DNA of 64,000 bases from Ascidia mentula (GCA_947561715.1 OX387202.1:10615001-10679000), one strand, 5' to 3'. Numbered from the stretch's first letter, positions 1-12,583 are shown. Notes: generated by a model from the letters alone, not told the origin. A program made the numbers and translations.

Positions 1-1146
1 GGTATCTTCTGGATGACAGGCATCTTAGCAATGGGAGGAAATTCATTTGTATTTGTTACAACCACACTTGATTTGATTAAAGTCAATAAAAATAACAATT
101 TGTTTATTAATACAAGCGTTTTTGTTCTTAATCTATGCGTTTCTGACCTTCTCATGGGAGTTTATCTACTGGCAGCCATAATACAAGCTACCAGATATTC
201 TGGATCTTATTGTTTGTTTGATAAACAATGGAGATCAAGTAGCTTGTGTTCAGGACTTGGGGCACTTCAACTGGTATCATCAGAAGCATCAGCACTCACA
301 ATGACAGCTATGACAACATTTCGCCTGATATCGGCCTATAAACCTTTCCATATGCGAAATGTCGGTGTTACGAAAACTTTAATTGCTGAATTGTCTTGTT
401 GGATATTAGCTATTTTGTTGGCAACCGTTCCTTTGCTTAATCCAACTTCTGAGTACTTTGTAACTGATGTTTGGTTTCCAAATAACTTTTATGAAACAGA
501 TTTTGTGTCAAGAGAAAACATGATGTTACTTGCGGAAAGAATTTCGGCATCAGAGCCAGAGTCTTGGTACGATGTTAAGCGTACAATTGTAAGTGCCTTT
601 CCACGTAATTCTATCAAAAGAGAGTTTGGATATTATGGTGGAACGAGCGTCTGTATGCCACGTTTGTTTGCAACAACCAATGAGTTTGCTTGGGAATATT
701 CAACATTTCTTATTACACTCAACTTTCTCATGTTTATCTACATGGTGGTTGCTAATTTTCTTGTTTACAAGCGAAGCAACCGCATGAGAGGCTCCAGAAG
801 AAATGACATCAGCTCCCGGATGCAGAAGAGAATCACCAGATTGATTTTGGCCGACTTCTGTTGCTGGATTCCAATTTGTTTCATGGGATTTTTGAGTTTT
901 GGAGGAATGAAGATGCCAGGAGATTCTTATGTGCTGAGTGCGTGTATGTTGCTTCCAATCAACAGCGCCCTTAACCCCTTGCTCTACTCCAAATCATTAG
1001 AAGAGCTATTGTCGAAGATAAAAGAATGGCTCGTTTCCAAAATATCATCATTACGTACATCAAGAAGTCGTTCGTCTGAATTAAGAGTTAGATACAACCC
1101 CCGTACTGAGCAGGATGGTGATCGAGTAATTGAGATTGTTGAATGA
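1..1146 (+). CDS. LDLR-A/rhodopsin-type GPCR, 3' part (receptor copy 1)
   Basis: The reading frame is open from the first base of the window, so the gene starts upstream of it. The visible part is a seven-transmembrane rhodopsin-class receptor: TM1 begins at the window edge, TM2 carries an NLCVSDLL motif, TM3 ends in TTFRL where many receptors have DRY, and TM7 carries NPLLYS (the NPxxY motif) near 975. A basic, serine-rich cytoplasmic tail follows. By my count about 17 residues differ from receptor copy 2 (23,035-26,874) over this 380-residue stretch, so the two are recent paralogues. In copy 2 the 7TM part follows about a dozen LDLR-A modules, so the same is expected here outside the window. 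The layout recalls relaxin-family receptors and snail GRL101 (family knowledge). Ligand and coupling are unknown. No internal stop or shift is seen. Confidence 0.9.
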   Translation, partial: GIFWMTGILAMGGNSFVFVTTTLDLIKVNKNNNLFINTSVFVLNLCVSDLLMGVYLLAAIIQATRYSGSYCLFDKQWRSSSLCSGLGALQLVSSEASALTMTAMTTFRLISAYKPFHMRNVGVTKTLIAELSCWILAILLATVPLLNPTSEYFVTDVWFPNNFYETDFVSRENMMLLAERISASEPESWYDVKRTIVSAFPRNSIKREFGYYGGTSVCMPRLFATTNEFAWEYSTFLITLNFLMFIYMVVANFLVYKRSNRMRGSRRNDISSRMQKRITRLILADFCCWIPICFMGFLSFGGMKMPGDSYVLSACMLLPINSALNPLLYSKSLEELLSKIKEWLVSKISSLRTSRSRSSELRVRYNPRTEQDGDRVIEIVE

Positions 1147-2990
1147 TGAGTGGAGAAGTTTTTTTCTATCCTTTTTGGTTTGAACCTAATTAACCTTCTG
1201 TAAACAATTACTACATAATTGTGGCCGAGATTAAAACAACAACCAGCCTGACAACCTTTCGAGATTGAGAAATTCCAAACCACGTTTTTAGAAAATAAAT
1301 TCCAGTTTTGTCTAAAATATGTTGATATCGATTTAGCAAACGTCATACTTAACAAACGTTGCAAACTTTTTTTCCAATCCAATTCAATGTTGTCTCTTCT
1401 TGTGATTTTTGGTTTAGTTACTATAGTGTAAAAAACTTTCCCCGAATTTGTAAATATTTTCTCAATTTTTTGATAATACTGTTTGTGACGAGTATGTAAC
1501 TTACATTGTTTTATAACAGAGAAAATTTATTTGTCAAAGAACTCAATTTCAGGAAACATGAAAGATGTATCAGGCAAATCAGGCCCAGGGATTCCCAACC
1601 ATAATGCAACATACAGAAACAACTACAGGCCGTAATGTGTGGGCGTGCGCTTAACATTTGGGATATTTTTGCGCTGTGAACAAATCTTTTTGTTGCGGTA
1701 GCAGCGCAACTCTACAGGAAGGCCGTCTGTCTGCCACAGAAGATAAAATAAAAAAACACTCCATGGCTGTCTGTCTAAAACGCACAAACCTCTTATTTTG
1801 TATTCGTGAGAAATCGTAACACTATTACGAGATTAACAGAAATCAAACAAACACACGTCACCTGCAATTGATAAAAAACAAGCTTAGGGGTGAATAAATA
1901 CCGCAACACAGTATAACACATTGGCTAAGTGTTTACGAAAAAATAATAACGACCCGCAGCACGAACGCACGACGTCATTAAACAACATTAAAAGCAGTTG
2001 TAAAAGATGTTCTCCATCCATAAAACACAACACCAAACAAAAATGCCAGCAACTACTAACGAATTCGGGGATAATCATTTGGATGTTTATTGAGGCTTGG
2101 GTGCGGAAAAACAACTTGAAATGATCATGCGCCTTCCTGCCAGTAGGTGCGCGTTTGCAAAATGGTGGCGCAGAGCCGTCTCGTCTTTGCTTCCAAACTT
2201 TTAACACAGGTTAAACGTGGGCCAAGATAAAAGTAGAAATACGATTGCGACAACGGAAAGAGAGCTCTCTCTGACTCACATTAAGAGAATCTCGTTCCTA
2301 GCAACCACGACCGGAAGACATTGAGTAACTGCGAGTATCTCCGTGAAATAATGTCAAATGCACACGTGGGAAAGGTAAAGAGATTTTTCCTGTCTCCAAG
2401 TAGGATAAGGAATCTCAGAGAGAGGATGGAAGTCTCCTTTTTCTCTGCTCTGTCAGCTTTGTACTATTTTAAATAAATATTAAGAAGCAGTTCTTTGTTG
2501 AGAACGTTGGTACCATTACATAATTTTCCCCACATGAACAAGTAAACTGTGCATGAATCTCTGTGGAAAACTGTAGCTCAGTTAGGTTCCGCCGGTCAAG
2601 ATATTAATTATTGGAAAAACAAAACCTTAGTTTTTCCAGTTAGTCGATATAATGATAAGCGTAACCAAGTTGTAACAATTTAACAAGAAAGACGCCTGAC
2701 TTGAAAACCCTCATGGATTTTTCGGCGCCCATGTTATTTATTTTGCATACTTATTCTTTCGTAAATTAGGGTGACGTAAATTATTGCGGGGGCATTTCCA
2801 TTTGCAGCTCCAACCAGCAAGAGTTGCAGGAAAAAGACATCTCCAGTTTGAGGAGAATGTTTGAAGAATTGGAAGTATAAGACCTACAAGGGAAGAAGAA
2901 GCACTGTAAGTTGATTCGCAAAAAAAAATCCGCTTTTTCGTCCAGACCAAATCACCTTATTTAAGATGAATTTCCGAAACTAATAAGCGA
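1147..2990. repeat. 3' flank of receptor copy 1, left copy of a segmental duplication
   Basis: This non-coding stretch matches 26,875-28,650 nearly base for base with small indels, in the same order relative to the receptor stop codon. Together with the receptor exon the duplicated block is roughly 1-3,134 against 25,729-28,807. Around 1,586-1,600 a CCCAGGGATTCCCAACC motif resembles the end of a hAT-type transposon and is present in both copies, so it predates the duplication. Short open frames here (for example 1,884-2,207) occur in both copies but show no recognisable protein. Confidence 0.75.
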
Positions 2991-3134
2991 AAGGTTTACG
3001 AGTTAATCGCAGATATGCAGGAGCGTGGTGTTACCCATTCTGATTCGCCTTGGACCAAGTCCCATTGTACTGGTGCGCAAAAAGTATTTTGCACGAGATT
3101 TTGCGTTGACTATCGCGCCCTGAACGATTGCACA
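2975..3134 (+). mobile_element. Ty3/gypsy reverse-transcriptase scrap (fossil)
   Basis: A short stretch resembling the region of Ty3/gypsy reverse transcriptase that leads into the RFCVDYRALN motif. The same scrap, slightly longer, follows receptor copy 2 at 28,650-28,905. It is a broken remnant far shorter than an element, and old, because it predates the receptor duplication. It ends abruptly where hillarin/KY-like sequence begins. Confidence 0.6.
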
Positions 3135-4543
3135 AATTACACTGATTTATTCCAACGGCTCTGTAGGTAAAAAAAGCAAATTTTAAATAATGCGCAGTTA
3201 TGTATTCCAAACTCAATTAAGGCCATATGTAATGTTTTAGGCCTCATGCATTTCCTAACAAACTTGTCGCATATTTTGGATATCTTTGTGTTCACTGCAT
3301 GTACCGCAAAACACAAATACTTTACGAATATTTTGTTGGTCTGTAGATCCGCTGCTATCCATTGTAAAATAATAGAAGGTTACCTGAAATGTGTTGACTA
3401 TTATCCCGACCATTCGTTTGCTGCCAATCCTGGTGAATTTCATGGAATGTGGATTGCTGTATTGATATTCAATGAATGGAGATTTATTGACACCAATTGG
3501 GGAGCTAGGTTTATTGACGGTATCTTATTTTTTGCGAATTTATTTTTGGTTTTAAGGCTGCCGGGCACTTAGCTCATATACACATGGTTAATTTGTCAAA
3601 ATACCGGTGATTAAAATCAACCTTTTGCTCCCAATTCATTAAAGATAGGCAACATGAAATAACAACCAAAAAGTTGCATCTTTTTGCTGTGTGAATTATC
3701 CGCTTTTCCTTTTTTTATCAACGTTTTTTCAGAAATAACAAGGGTAACATCGTACAGATTTGACGAGTTTTGGTTTCTTACTGATCCAGACAAGTTTATT
3801 TCAAGCCATTATCCAGATGAATCCGCTTGGCAACTTTTACATCAACCAATAACACTTGATCAATTTGAGGTATGCAAATACGGATTATTTTTTCTTCTAC
3901 AGCGAAGGTCAAATTCAAAAGGTTTATTTACTTTTACATTTACAGCCAGAAAAGCGAAATTTTAAAGAAAAGTAAAATCAACGTCACAACAGTCAATATA
4001 ATTAATTCTATTTTTTTGCGCTGAGGTGCGAAAATATGCCATTAGTTTATAGTTAACCGACTATATTCCTTTCAAACCGATGTTAATATTATTACTCCCA
4101 TTATTTGATGAGCAGAAATCGGTCATGAAATGGTCAAACTTCTATAAACTTCAAGTTGAACTTTTTTCCCATCAAAATGCAATGATAAGAACAGACGAGA
4201 GTGGATTTGTAAAGGTGACCCTGAATAACACGTTGGGTAGAACTGATCTTATATTCTCGTCAATTCTCCACGAAAAAGTTGGAAACAAATTGCAGGGGGC
4301 AGTGCATGGCTCTGTTAAAGGGGCCAAATTCCACGACGCAATAGTAAGAATGTGCAAAACTGTGTAAACATACAGCTACAGATTTATTTAGTTTTTTACG
4401 CTTATCAACGTTTACAGATATTTGAAGTTCGTCTTCCCTTCCCTGGACAGTTCATTTTGACATTATGTGGTGCTTTCCCAGATGAACTTCCGAAACTCAT
4501 TTGTCGATATCAAATAGACAGTTCAATTCTAAGGGGCCTGTGA
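3133..4543 (+). pseudogene. Hillarin/KY-like (transglutaminase-like) gene, 5'-truncated copy 1
   Basis: Five exons can be placed with matching phases: up to 3,166, 3,347-3,519, 3,733-3,869, 4,116-4,343 and 4,418-4,543, the last ending in TGA. They encode the C-terminal half of a hillarin/kyphoscoliosis-peptidase-like protein: a NYTDLFQRLCR segment, then SAAIHCKIIEGY, the EFHGMWIAVL and WRFIDTNWGAR motifs around the His and Asp positions of the transglutaminase-like fold, then FWFLTDPDKFISSHYP and a C-terminal beta-rich part. Family members are cytoskeleton-associated (family knowledge). All these exons are open and their donors and acceptors look good, but the upstream exons present in copy 2 (15,931-16,600) are absent. 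The first exon runs directly into a gypsy scrap, so this is probably a truncated duplicate. It could still be expressed from a new promoter. Confidence 0.75.
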
Positions 4544-4879
4544 AGATGGTGATCTAGGTGTAAAACAATCTTTATCAAGCAAACTGTGATATAGTATAAT
4601 TACGTTATGTAAAACATAATAAAAAACAGAAAACAAAATATATCTCTGGCAAAAAAATCGTTTTTAATAAATTTGATCGGAAAAGTAACGCAATAAATAA
4701 AATTTTTCATTTCACTGTCCCTTCTTTGCTTGCCAGGAAATGTTAACAGTACTTACGGAAATAAAATAACCAAAAACATAAACACGAAAAATAAATAATT
4801 AAGCATGCACACTTTCGTGCCATTAGATTTTGAACGAATAACATCAATAAATATACTGCTATTTTTGTTGCCAGGCATA

Positions 4880-5059
4880 CTAATTAATCAGAATAAAGTC
4901 TGTGGATTTTATCGGCGTTGTCACATGAACGTTTTCTGCCGCACTTAGTTTAATACAGTCATCACAATGTGGCACAAGATTACGCGACCATTTTTTTAAC
5001 TCAACTAAATAATCCTTAGTCGTTTGTTCATCGTTTTTCCAGGATATATTATATTTCGC
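4880..5059 (-). CDS. Terminal exon of an unrecognised gene family (copy 1)
   Basis: On the minus strand an acceptor (GCACAG at 5,060-5,065) opens a 180-bp phase-0 frame of 59 codons ending in TAG at 4,880-4,882. The product contains a PHCDDCIKLSAAENV block and ends STDFILIN. Related sequence lies at 18,190-18,340 and 29,290-29,540, and all three share the SAA-NV core and flanking Cys-x-x-Cys or its remnant. Conservation of a reading frame between diverged copies argues for a real exon. I do not recognise the family. Copies 1 and 2 both sit about 340 bp behind a hillarin/KY-like gene, pointing the opposite way, so the pair was duplicated together. Upstream exons were not found. Confidence 0.45.
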   Translation of the reverse strand, partial: AKYNISWKNDEQTTKDYLVELKKWSRNLVPHCDDCIKLSAAENVHVTTPIKSTDFILIN

Positions 5060-5245
5060 CTGTGCTTGTAGGCATTACTAGTATTGCGAAAAACACAAAC
5101 AAAAGATGCTTCTATGCTTGCAGTAGGCTTCTTGTTGGTGACAATACCCATTAAAATCTAGAATCTAATAGCGTTTTAAAGACTGCTCTTGTCTTTGGAA
5201 AAATTACAGATCTTTTTCCATGTGTTCCTTGTCTCCAAGTGACGC

Positions 5246-8200
5246 TTAAGTGTTCATTGGCTTCATCGATTCGTAGCTAAGGATGGTATAAAAGTGTTTT
5301 CCATCTCCGTTTGCGCGCACAATCACGCAAAGTTTGGCTATTGCTCGTCGTACAACCCCAGCCATCGTAGTCACCTCCACACTCCTGACAATTCCGTGCC
5401 TGTCATGAAACAAGCTTCGAACTCGACCCAGAGGCCATTGCCCCCGGGGAGTGTTGTGATTCATCACCAGAACGATGTCGTCTATAGAAAGGTTTTCCCT
5501 TTTGTCATGCAAATGATTCGGGGTGAGGGGCAAGTCCTCTTCAGCTTCCAGTGGAACGTCGGTCAGTGGTCTTGAATTCACGATGTTTTCGACCTCCAGT
5601 AGCAGCGTATAAAGAATATCGTCATCCAAAGGCTTCTTGGGGAGGAGGGTCGCCAAAATTCTTCGAACGGAGCGTATCATCCGTTCCCTTTATCCGTCGT
5701 GGTAAGAAAGACTCCAACTTCTGTGGCAAGGTCAAAACTCTTATAAATCGCTCCGTGGGCAGGTTCCTTTGCAAACAAATTGGGCCATTTATCTGGGCTC
5801 ATTTTCAAAAACGGAGGCCCGTCGTGCCACATTCCTGATTTGCTTCTGTCTTCATTCCACGCGAAGCTTGATCTGCCGGATTTAAGTGGGTAGGGACGTG
5901 TCGGCAGTCGTGCACACACGTGTACCGCTCAATTTGCGCCAAACGATTACGCGAAAACACCGGAAAACATTTGCTGTCGGCGTTCAATGACTGCAGAACG
6001 ATTGAGGAATCCGTCCAAAACACGCAAGGGCAGTCCTCTAAACACAATTCTTTTTTAACTATGCGAGACAACTTCACCGCATCCAAAGCCGCTTCCAATT
6101 CCAGACGAGGAATGGTATGCTTTCCAGATCCCGATAGCAACGACTTTCCCATGACAAAGGAACACGTTACACTGCCGTTTTCAGCCATACTTCTGAGGTA
6201 ACAAACGCTGCCACGAGCGACGGACGAAGCGTAGCAAAAAATGAAGTTGAAACCCAGAAACGTTTTCTCCGGGTTGAAACCAACGGGGAATCTTCACGTC
6301 GTGGAGTCGAACCAAGCTGTCGCTGCATCTTTTCCAACGCGAGCGAGTTGTTCCATTGACTTCCTCGTCCCAATCGAGTTTCTGTAGGCACAGTTCTCGG
6401 TAAACCAGTCGAGCTTCAAGTACAACCGGTGCAACAAACCCTAGCTAGTGGGTCGAAAAGTGAATTTGTTATGGCAAGTATTCCGCGGCGGGACAGAGGT
6501 TTGTCAGGCAAATCGACATTAAACCTGAAATCGTCATCAGCAACGTTCCAACCGATCCCAAGGACTCTTTCCTGCACTTGACCAAGAAGCGCGACGTCCT
6601 GTACTGCTTTAGCCCTTTCTTCGTGTGGCACCGATTCCACCACTGCTTTGCTTGTTGATATCCATTTTGTCAATTTAAAACCACCCGTTGCCAACAGGTT
6701 TCGCAAGTCCTCGACCAATCTTATCCCGGCCGTGTCGTCCGCGGGCCTCGTCAAACAATCATCAACGTAGAAGTTTCGGACGACACTTGCCACTCGCGGA
6801 TCAAAGAACTTCCCATGCTCTTTGGCGGTTTGACGCAAACAAAACGTTGCACATCTCTGTGACGATCGCGCTCCGAATAAATGTACTTTCATCCGATGGG
6901 CTGTCGGCGTCTTGGACATGTCCCCGCCCGGCAACCACAAAAACCTCAGTGCATCACGGTCTGGCGGAGATACCAGCACCTGATGGAACATAGCCTCTAC
7001 GTCGGCTACGATTGCAATGCGACCTTTGCGAAATCGCATCAGCAACCCGATGAGCGAATTCACCAGATCCGGTCCCTTCATTAATCTGTCATTTAACGAA
7101 TGACCTTCAAACTTGGCGGCGCAATCGTACACGATGCGAACCTTCTCTGGTTTCTTTGGATTAGTCACCGGGTGATGTGGGAGGTACCATATTCGATTTT
7201 TTGTCGCAACTTGATCCTCGGGGATTTCTTCGGCGTACCCTTTGTCCAAGAGAATTTTCATGTTATTCACGTACTTCTCGCACATCGCCTGGTCGCCAAG
7301 AAGTTGTCGTTGCAGTCCCTTCAAGCGACCTTGAGCCATAGGCAAGTTGTTGGGCATAACGTTGCAGCTCTGCTTCCAAGGAAGAGGAAGTTGATAGTGG
7401 TCGTCCACAGTCTCAACTGATCTGGTCACCATGTCATAAGCGACGACATCTTCACGTGAGTACTTCATTCCGAACTCTGATGCTTCTTGGTTGCTTTTCA
7501 ACCAGAAGAGGAGTGATTCCACGTCACACAACCCAGCATCTAAAGACGGAAACACTTTGCCTTCATCAGTAACGATTATGTCTTCCAGTGCAGCAGGACT
7601 ACCGTGCGAACCCAACAGAAAGTTAGACGTAACTACGTTCTCGCTTGACGCTTCCAGAGAAGGTCCTTTTAGTAGCCATCCCAGCGGCGTCTTTATAGCA
7701 TCAGGACATTCGCGCGAGTCAGGAGCGAAGCGACTTTCCAGGCACCTATGTGCTATCGAGTTGTAGTTTCCAATCAGCAGCATCACTGAACCTCCATCGA
7801 TCCTCTGCAGGTCGACTCCACGCAAGTGCTCGTAACTTTGCAACCTTCTTTTGCTGGCCATCTTGCCTGGTGCTACAGGGATCCTGTCCACCAGCACGAC
7901 CTCTGGCAGAAAAGCGCTCGTGCTCTGTGTAACGTTTGGTTTCTCTTCCATTTGAGACTTTTCAGTCCACTTCGAGTTGTGAAGTACCGCGTGGTGATTG
8001 ATGTTACAACATCCGTCCTTGCCGCACTGCGAATATATAAGTTTTAGGTCGTACGAATCGACCCTGGCAGCTATATGAAGTTGGTAACGATTGACGAAAC
8101 TCCAATAATCCATTGGATCCCCGTCGAATTTCTCGACAATAGGTTTGGGAAGAAATCGCTCACCAACCTCCGGTTGACCACGTCGGTTACGTAGAACAGG

Positions 8201-8742
8201 TCGTTCATCTGTTAAGTTGGGTATTCCGTTATGTGGTGATTGTCCAGCCCGAGCAGGTTCATGATATTGGCTCGGATTCCATGGTTGCCCGACTGTAGGC
8301 CATCGAAGATCACCGCAATCCACCTGAGGGTTTGTGGTCGGCTGTGCTTTTACGGCTCCCTCTGGTTTGCTAGTACCAGAACTGTCTACAAGAGGTGTCG
8401 GAGATCCAGAAAAGTCAGGGTGTTGAATCCCAGGACAAGACCTCCCATCATTGGATGCTTCTTCCCAAGCCTGAAATTCGGCCTTGGCAAGTTCAAGTTT
8501 TCGATTGGATTCCCTCTCGGCCTTTCTTCCAGCACTCTCTTCGCTCGTAATTATCTTTCCTCGAGCTCTCGCTCTAGCTTTTTTCTCGCTTCTGCTTCTT
8601 CTCTACGCTCTCGCTCTTGTCGAGCCTCGACTTGAGGCCGCATCTCTGTATTTCTATGGAAAATACTTTCTTGGTTGGGAAATGCCCTTCTCGAACTCCT
8701 GCTAAACAGAGTAAAATTATGTGTAACAATGCAATGGGTCAC
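5246..8742 (-). mobile_element. BEL/Pao LTR retrotransposon fossil
   Basis: A minus-strand retroelement of the BEL/Pao superfamily. Reading 5' to 3' on that strand there is a charged, coiled gag-like region (about 8,100-8,740), a gag/protease region (about 7,450-8,100), reverse transcriptase with VRIVYDCAAKF and the YVDD box (about 6,450-7,250), RNase H with a FWTDSS motif (about 5,850-6,190), and the end of an integrase with VNSRPLT and a DIVLV C-terminal motif (5,246-5,680). A further gag-like coiled stretch may lie at 9,346-9,627. I could not find matching LTRs at the two ends. The element is broken, with several breaks, and looks old. Confidence 0.85.
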
Positions 8743-9649
8743 GCATGGACGCCAGTGTTCTGGTTGAATGAGCGCAGATGAACAGGCTGATTCCAGGGCG
8801 ATTTTCAGCGTGTTTGGGGCAATTTTACTATGGTTTTCAGGGTTATTAGTCAGGCAGTAAATTGGTAGAGGGTGCTGTTGAACATGTAGCTGAAAAACTA
8901 CCCAAATATTGAAGTAGATTTTGTGGAAAAATGAATCACAGAAAGTATGGTCAATTTGTGATTTTCTGTTAGTCCCGACCCTTGACTAGGAATTCTGGCC
9001 AAATTTTTAATCGAGATAACTACTTTAACTGCTCCCCCGGGGGCATTTTGACCCTCTGTTGGCCATTATTTTGGCCAAAAAAGCAGAAAAAAGTGTAGGT
9101 TTGTTTTGTGAAAAAATTAATGACAGAAAGTACCCTCCATTTGCGATTAAGTGAAGCCACCAACCCTCCTCTACACAATTCATTAGGAATTAGATGTCTT
9201 GTTACTGTTTTGGGGTCCCCCCAGGGCTGTTTGTACACCCCCTAGGACTGACAATTTAGCAGTTAGCCTTAGCAAATCCCCCCAATGTGCTGTCTCAATG
9301 CAGCTGCAATCAATTTTTTTTCTGTTCAGCAATAGTAGTCCCTCTTCATGAGTCATCAGACCCGGCAATTGTTTTTGGCAAACAAGAGAAACTGTAACCA
9401 GGTGCACAATGACAAATGACTTCTAAAACTAAATTTTTAGGATTTAATTGTGAGATGCGGCCTTGAGCGAGCTGCAGCTTCACTTTGATCTCTTTAACTC
9501 TAAGACTGCGAAGAGAGCTCGTTGTTGAAGCAATGCTGCTGGGTCCAGATGTTCGGTGATACGAACTCGGGTCCATTACTATTGGTGCCGACGTACTACA
9601 GTGAGCAGCCTCGGATGTGTGCTCCACTTATTGATTCACTCTATCGTCA

Positions 9650-10620
9650 GGGTTCGGTTTGTACTCGGCAGGATCCATGTTTCCATCCACCGAACGACCA
9701 AAAGGTTCGCAAATGTCGAGTTGCCAAAAGACCGTCAAGGAAAGTTTGAATACGAAGTTCGAAAACGATGTTACGTTGCACACTTGGGCAGCGCTTGCCA
9801 AAACTGCCAGTGCTCGTACAGTTTATTGTCAATGTCAAAAGACGCGCGTCACGAAAATAACGCGGTTTTCTGTAATGACACGACTTACAACACAGCGCCA
9901 CACAACTAACCAGCAAACTTATCGACTTGTGACGTAAGACAAGCCTTAACTTCTTTGTGCATTCAAATAATGAGCGTTAATTATGCTAACCGCTCCCTAC
10001 TCAAAAAGAATCTACAAAAACAGCAGGTCAAACAGAGCACATGCACCAACCAAACACAACGACTCAACTAACGAAAAGAAAGCCCGCCATCAGACCAAGA
10101 CAATGGCACTGTAATGACACACAAAGGCAGTGACGTACGTACGCCGCATTGTTACGTTATAGGTAAGGCCAGCACCCGTAATCAAAAATAGCGGCGAGAA
10201 TCTACATGTATTGTGCGGATACGTAACATGGTGCGGACAAGTGCGGATGACAATCGTCATAACTAGGCAGCAACTTCCAATCGTTTAAATTTCGAAGCAT
10301 TAAATAAAGGGCAATTTATGATGCCGTCTGGCTGTTAGTAATAGTTATGTACATCCTGGGGTTTGCAAACATTTTATGCGTTTGGTCGAGGATGAAACTT
10401 TCGTGCCACAAAAAAGTGCGGATAGTCTCTGTGGTTTTCGTTACCGTCGTCTAAAACTGAGGTAAAGCCCAACATGAGACCTGCATATTTTCTTAATTCA
10501 GACATGGCTAGTTTTCTTACACCAAGCATCGCGAGCATGCAACCAAAAACCAGTACATTTATGCTGTAATACTGCCTTCCATGTTACATCACAATGGAAG
10601 GGTTTTAGCGTGAATTACCA
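9650..10620. other. No gene recognised
   Basis: Overlapping short open frames occur at 9,647-9,937 on both strands, but none has a recognisable domain or splice context. The rest is AT-rich with stop codons in all frames. Nothing else supportable was seen. Confidence 0.4.
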
Positions 10621-10640
10621 ATTAAATTGCGATGTATTCA

Positions 10641-10696
10641 GAAGTTTCTGCGGACCCCCTGAAAGCACTTTGCAGACCCCCAGTTGAGGACCACTG
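10641..10696. mobile_element. hAT-like transposon end
   Basis: Read on the minus strand from 10,696 the sequence begins CAGTGGTCCTCAACTGGGGG, the kind of terminal inverted repeat seen on hAT (Charlie-like) elements and their non-autonomous derivatives. The opposite end was not located, so the extent of the element is unknown. No transposase reading frame is visible nearby. Confidence 0.45.
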
Positions 10697-12580
10697 ATTT
10701 AGAACCTGAATTTGTAAGCCAAAATAAGAGTATTGCATTCCAGACTTATTTGTAATGTTTACAATCATGTGTACATTTTGGGGTCAGTGAATTCATAACA
10801 ATGTTTTATGGTGTTTTATAAGCGAACCTTGATGAATTTAACATCTTTAGTTTCATTATCAATGTGCGACATTAACGATTTGCTTAGTAACAAAGATTTG
10901 GAAACCTAGTTAGGACTCTGATGTGTAATGCTAACACTTCATTGTAGAAAGTGAATTTTCGGTAACAGCAGCCGATGAGTAAAAAAGGGGGCTCTTGAAT
11001 TTAATAGTAAACAAAATGACGCTCGGAGAGGAAAGAGCTAGAAAGTGTAGGAGGCGCAAATTTTGTGTCACCAGTGATTATCGCGGCTTATGTTGCCCCG
11101 TGGGTAGTGAGAGGGTTTGCGATGGGTTAATACGGGGGTTGGAAGTTAGTAAAACTGAAAGAGGCGATTGTAATTTGCATTCTAGATGCGATATATCAGC
11201 ATTCATTTGCTGTACGGTGGAATGCAGTTGGTCGCTTGATTCGTTCAAGTAATACCCGATGGAAGAACTAATTACTTTCGGGGTAGACTAAAGGGCTCCC
11301 GGAATACGGTGTATGCAGCTCGCAGTCAGTTGGCTCTAAATCTAAGTGGCTGTAAGTACACACGGCGTCTTTATGCAGACAATTATATGCCTCACATTGT
11401 TTCCAATGATGGATTGACACAGAAAGGGCAGGTATTTCCTGATGATATGTTTCTTGCTTGCTGTTGCACTAGGTTGTAGACGCTACTGGTTTTAAGGTTG
11501 GGCAATTAAATGTGACCAATATCGTCCAGATACATACTTCAGTGTGTGCTAAGCATGAAAGCATGATCCTGTGCTAATCTTGCAATGACCTATTAGGGCA
11601 TAAATGGGGTTGTTATTTTCTGAGTAATGGGGTTATGTGAAAGGTTAAATCTGGTTAGTATAGCGTTTTTAGTTACCATTTTCGTGGTGCGGGGCCAATG
11701 GTATTGATGGTTGACCTTATTGTTTGTCTTGAAAATAACACCTGTTTTTTTTCACAAACTCCTATTTGAAAGGCGTGTGACGTGCGGTTCCACGCAAGGC
11801 ACTCTGAGGGACTGGGCGGTGCAACATTCTTCATTTCCGAATGAGTAATTTGTGCGCCGAAAAAGTAATAAGTATCGTTGTTTACAATTTCTACTACAGA
11901 GTAGGAAAAAAAAAGACAGGTTTTCGAAGGCAGAATATCGTACTATTTGTTGTTTAGGGGAACATAGGCGTAAATTAAATGTCATGGCACAGGTACTGTT
12001 TGAACAGAACATAAATACTATGAGAGTTACGTACAGGATTTGCTGGCTTGGCATGTTACTGCAATGAGTAATTCTGGAAGCGCGATGGTTTTCCGGTTCT
12101 GCGATTTCCTGCAGCCCACGTCCTCCTCATTCCTGGATAGTAGTGAGTAAATGCTTCGGGTGACGTTTTCAGCAAATCCGTTTTAAAAATCAAGTAGACG
12201 GTTTAATGATGAAAGCAAAGTAAAAGTTGTTCATTTAAATATAAAAACAACACAAGTATCGATAAAACAACTGTTGACAATAATGAGAACAACAAGTCTG
12301 GCTTATTTTATTCATAATCATAATGGCATGGGTGCCGATGAAGCCATTTCGTCATATCCATTGGGAAAAACACCGTCCGCCGTAGGATCGCGGATTATTT
12401 CCTTGTCCCACTTGCTAATACAGAGACTCCGTAAATATGCACCATTGACTGAATGGTAAATCACATTCCACATCAACAAAAGACTAAACCTAAATAAATA
12501 AACAGATAATCTAAATTGACAAAACCTTATTTTAAATCACCCGTCATTCCAACCAGCTGGATGGAATTAATAGGGCGTTC
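10697..12580. other. Intergenic, one unrecognised short ORF
   Basis: The only frame of note is a plus-strand one at 10,995-11,252 (85 codons), cysteine-containing and basic at the start, with no family I recognise and no second copy in the window. Everything else is AT-rich sequence with frequent stops. Confidence 0.35.
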
Positions 12581-12583
12581 CAA

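Noticed and set aside
593-787. Open frame overlapping the receptor exon, repeated at 26,321-26,515
   Set aside because: It is a shadow of the receptor frame; its conservation is explained by the receptor duplication.
5246-5838. Plus-strand frames over the BEL/Pao element (for example 5,294-5,575, 6,688-6,993, 7,100-7,420)
   Set aside because: They are antisense shadows of the retroelement's coding strand.
4600-10200. Possible LTR pair around the BEL/Pao element
   Set aside because: Comparison of the sequence outside both ends of the coding region by eye showed no matching direct repeat.
10995-11252. 85-codon Cys-containing frame as a possible secreted peptide
   Set aside because: There is no signal peptide, no splice context, no second copy and no recognisable Cys spacing.
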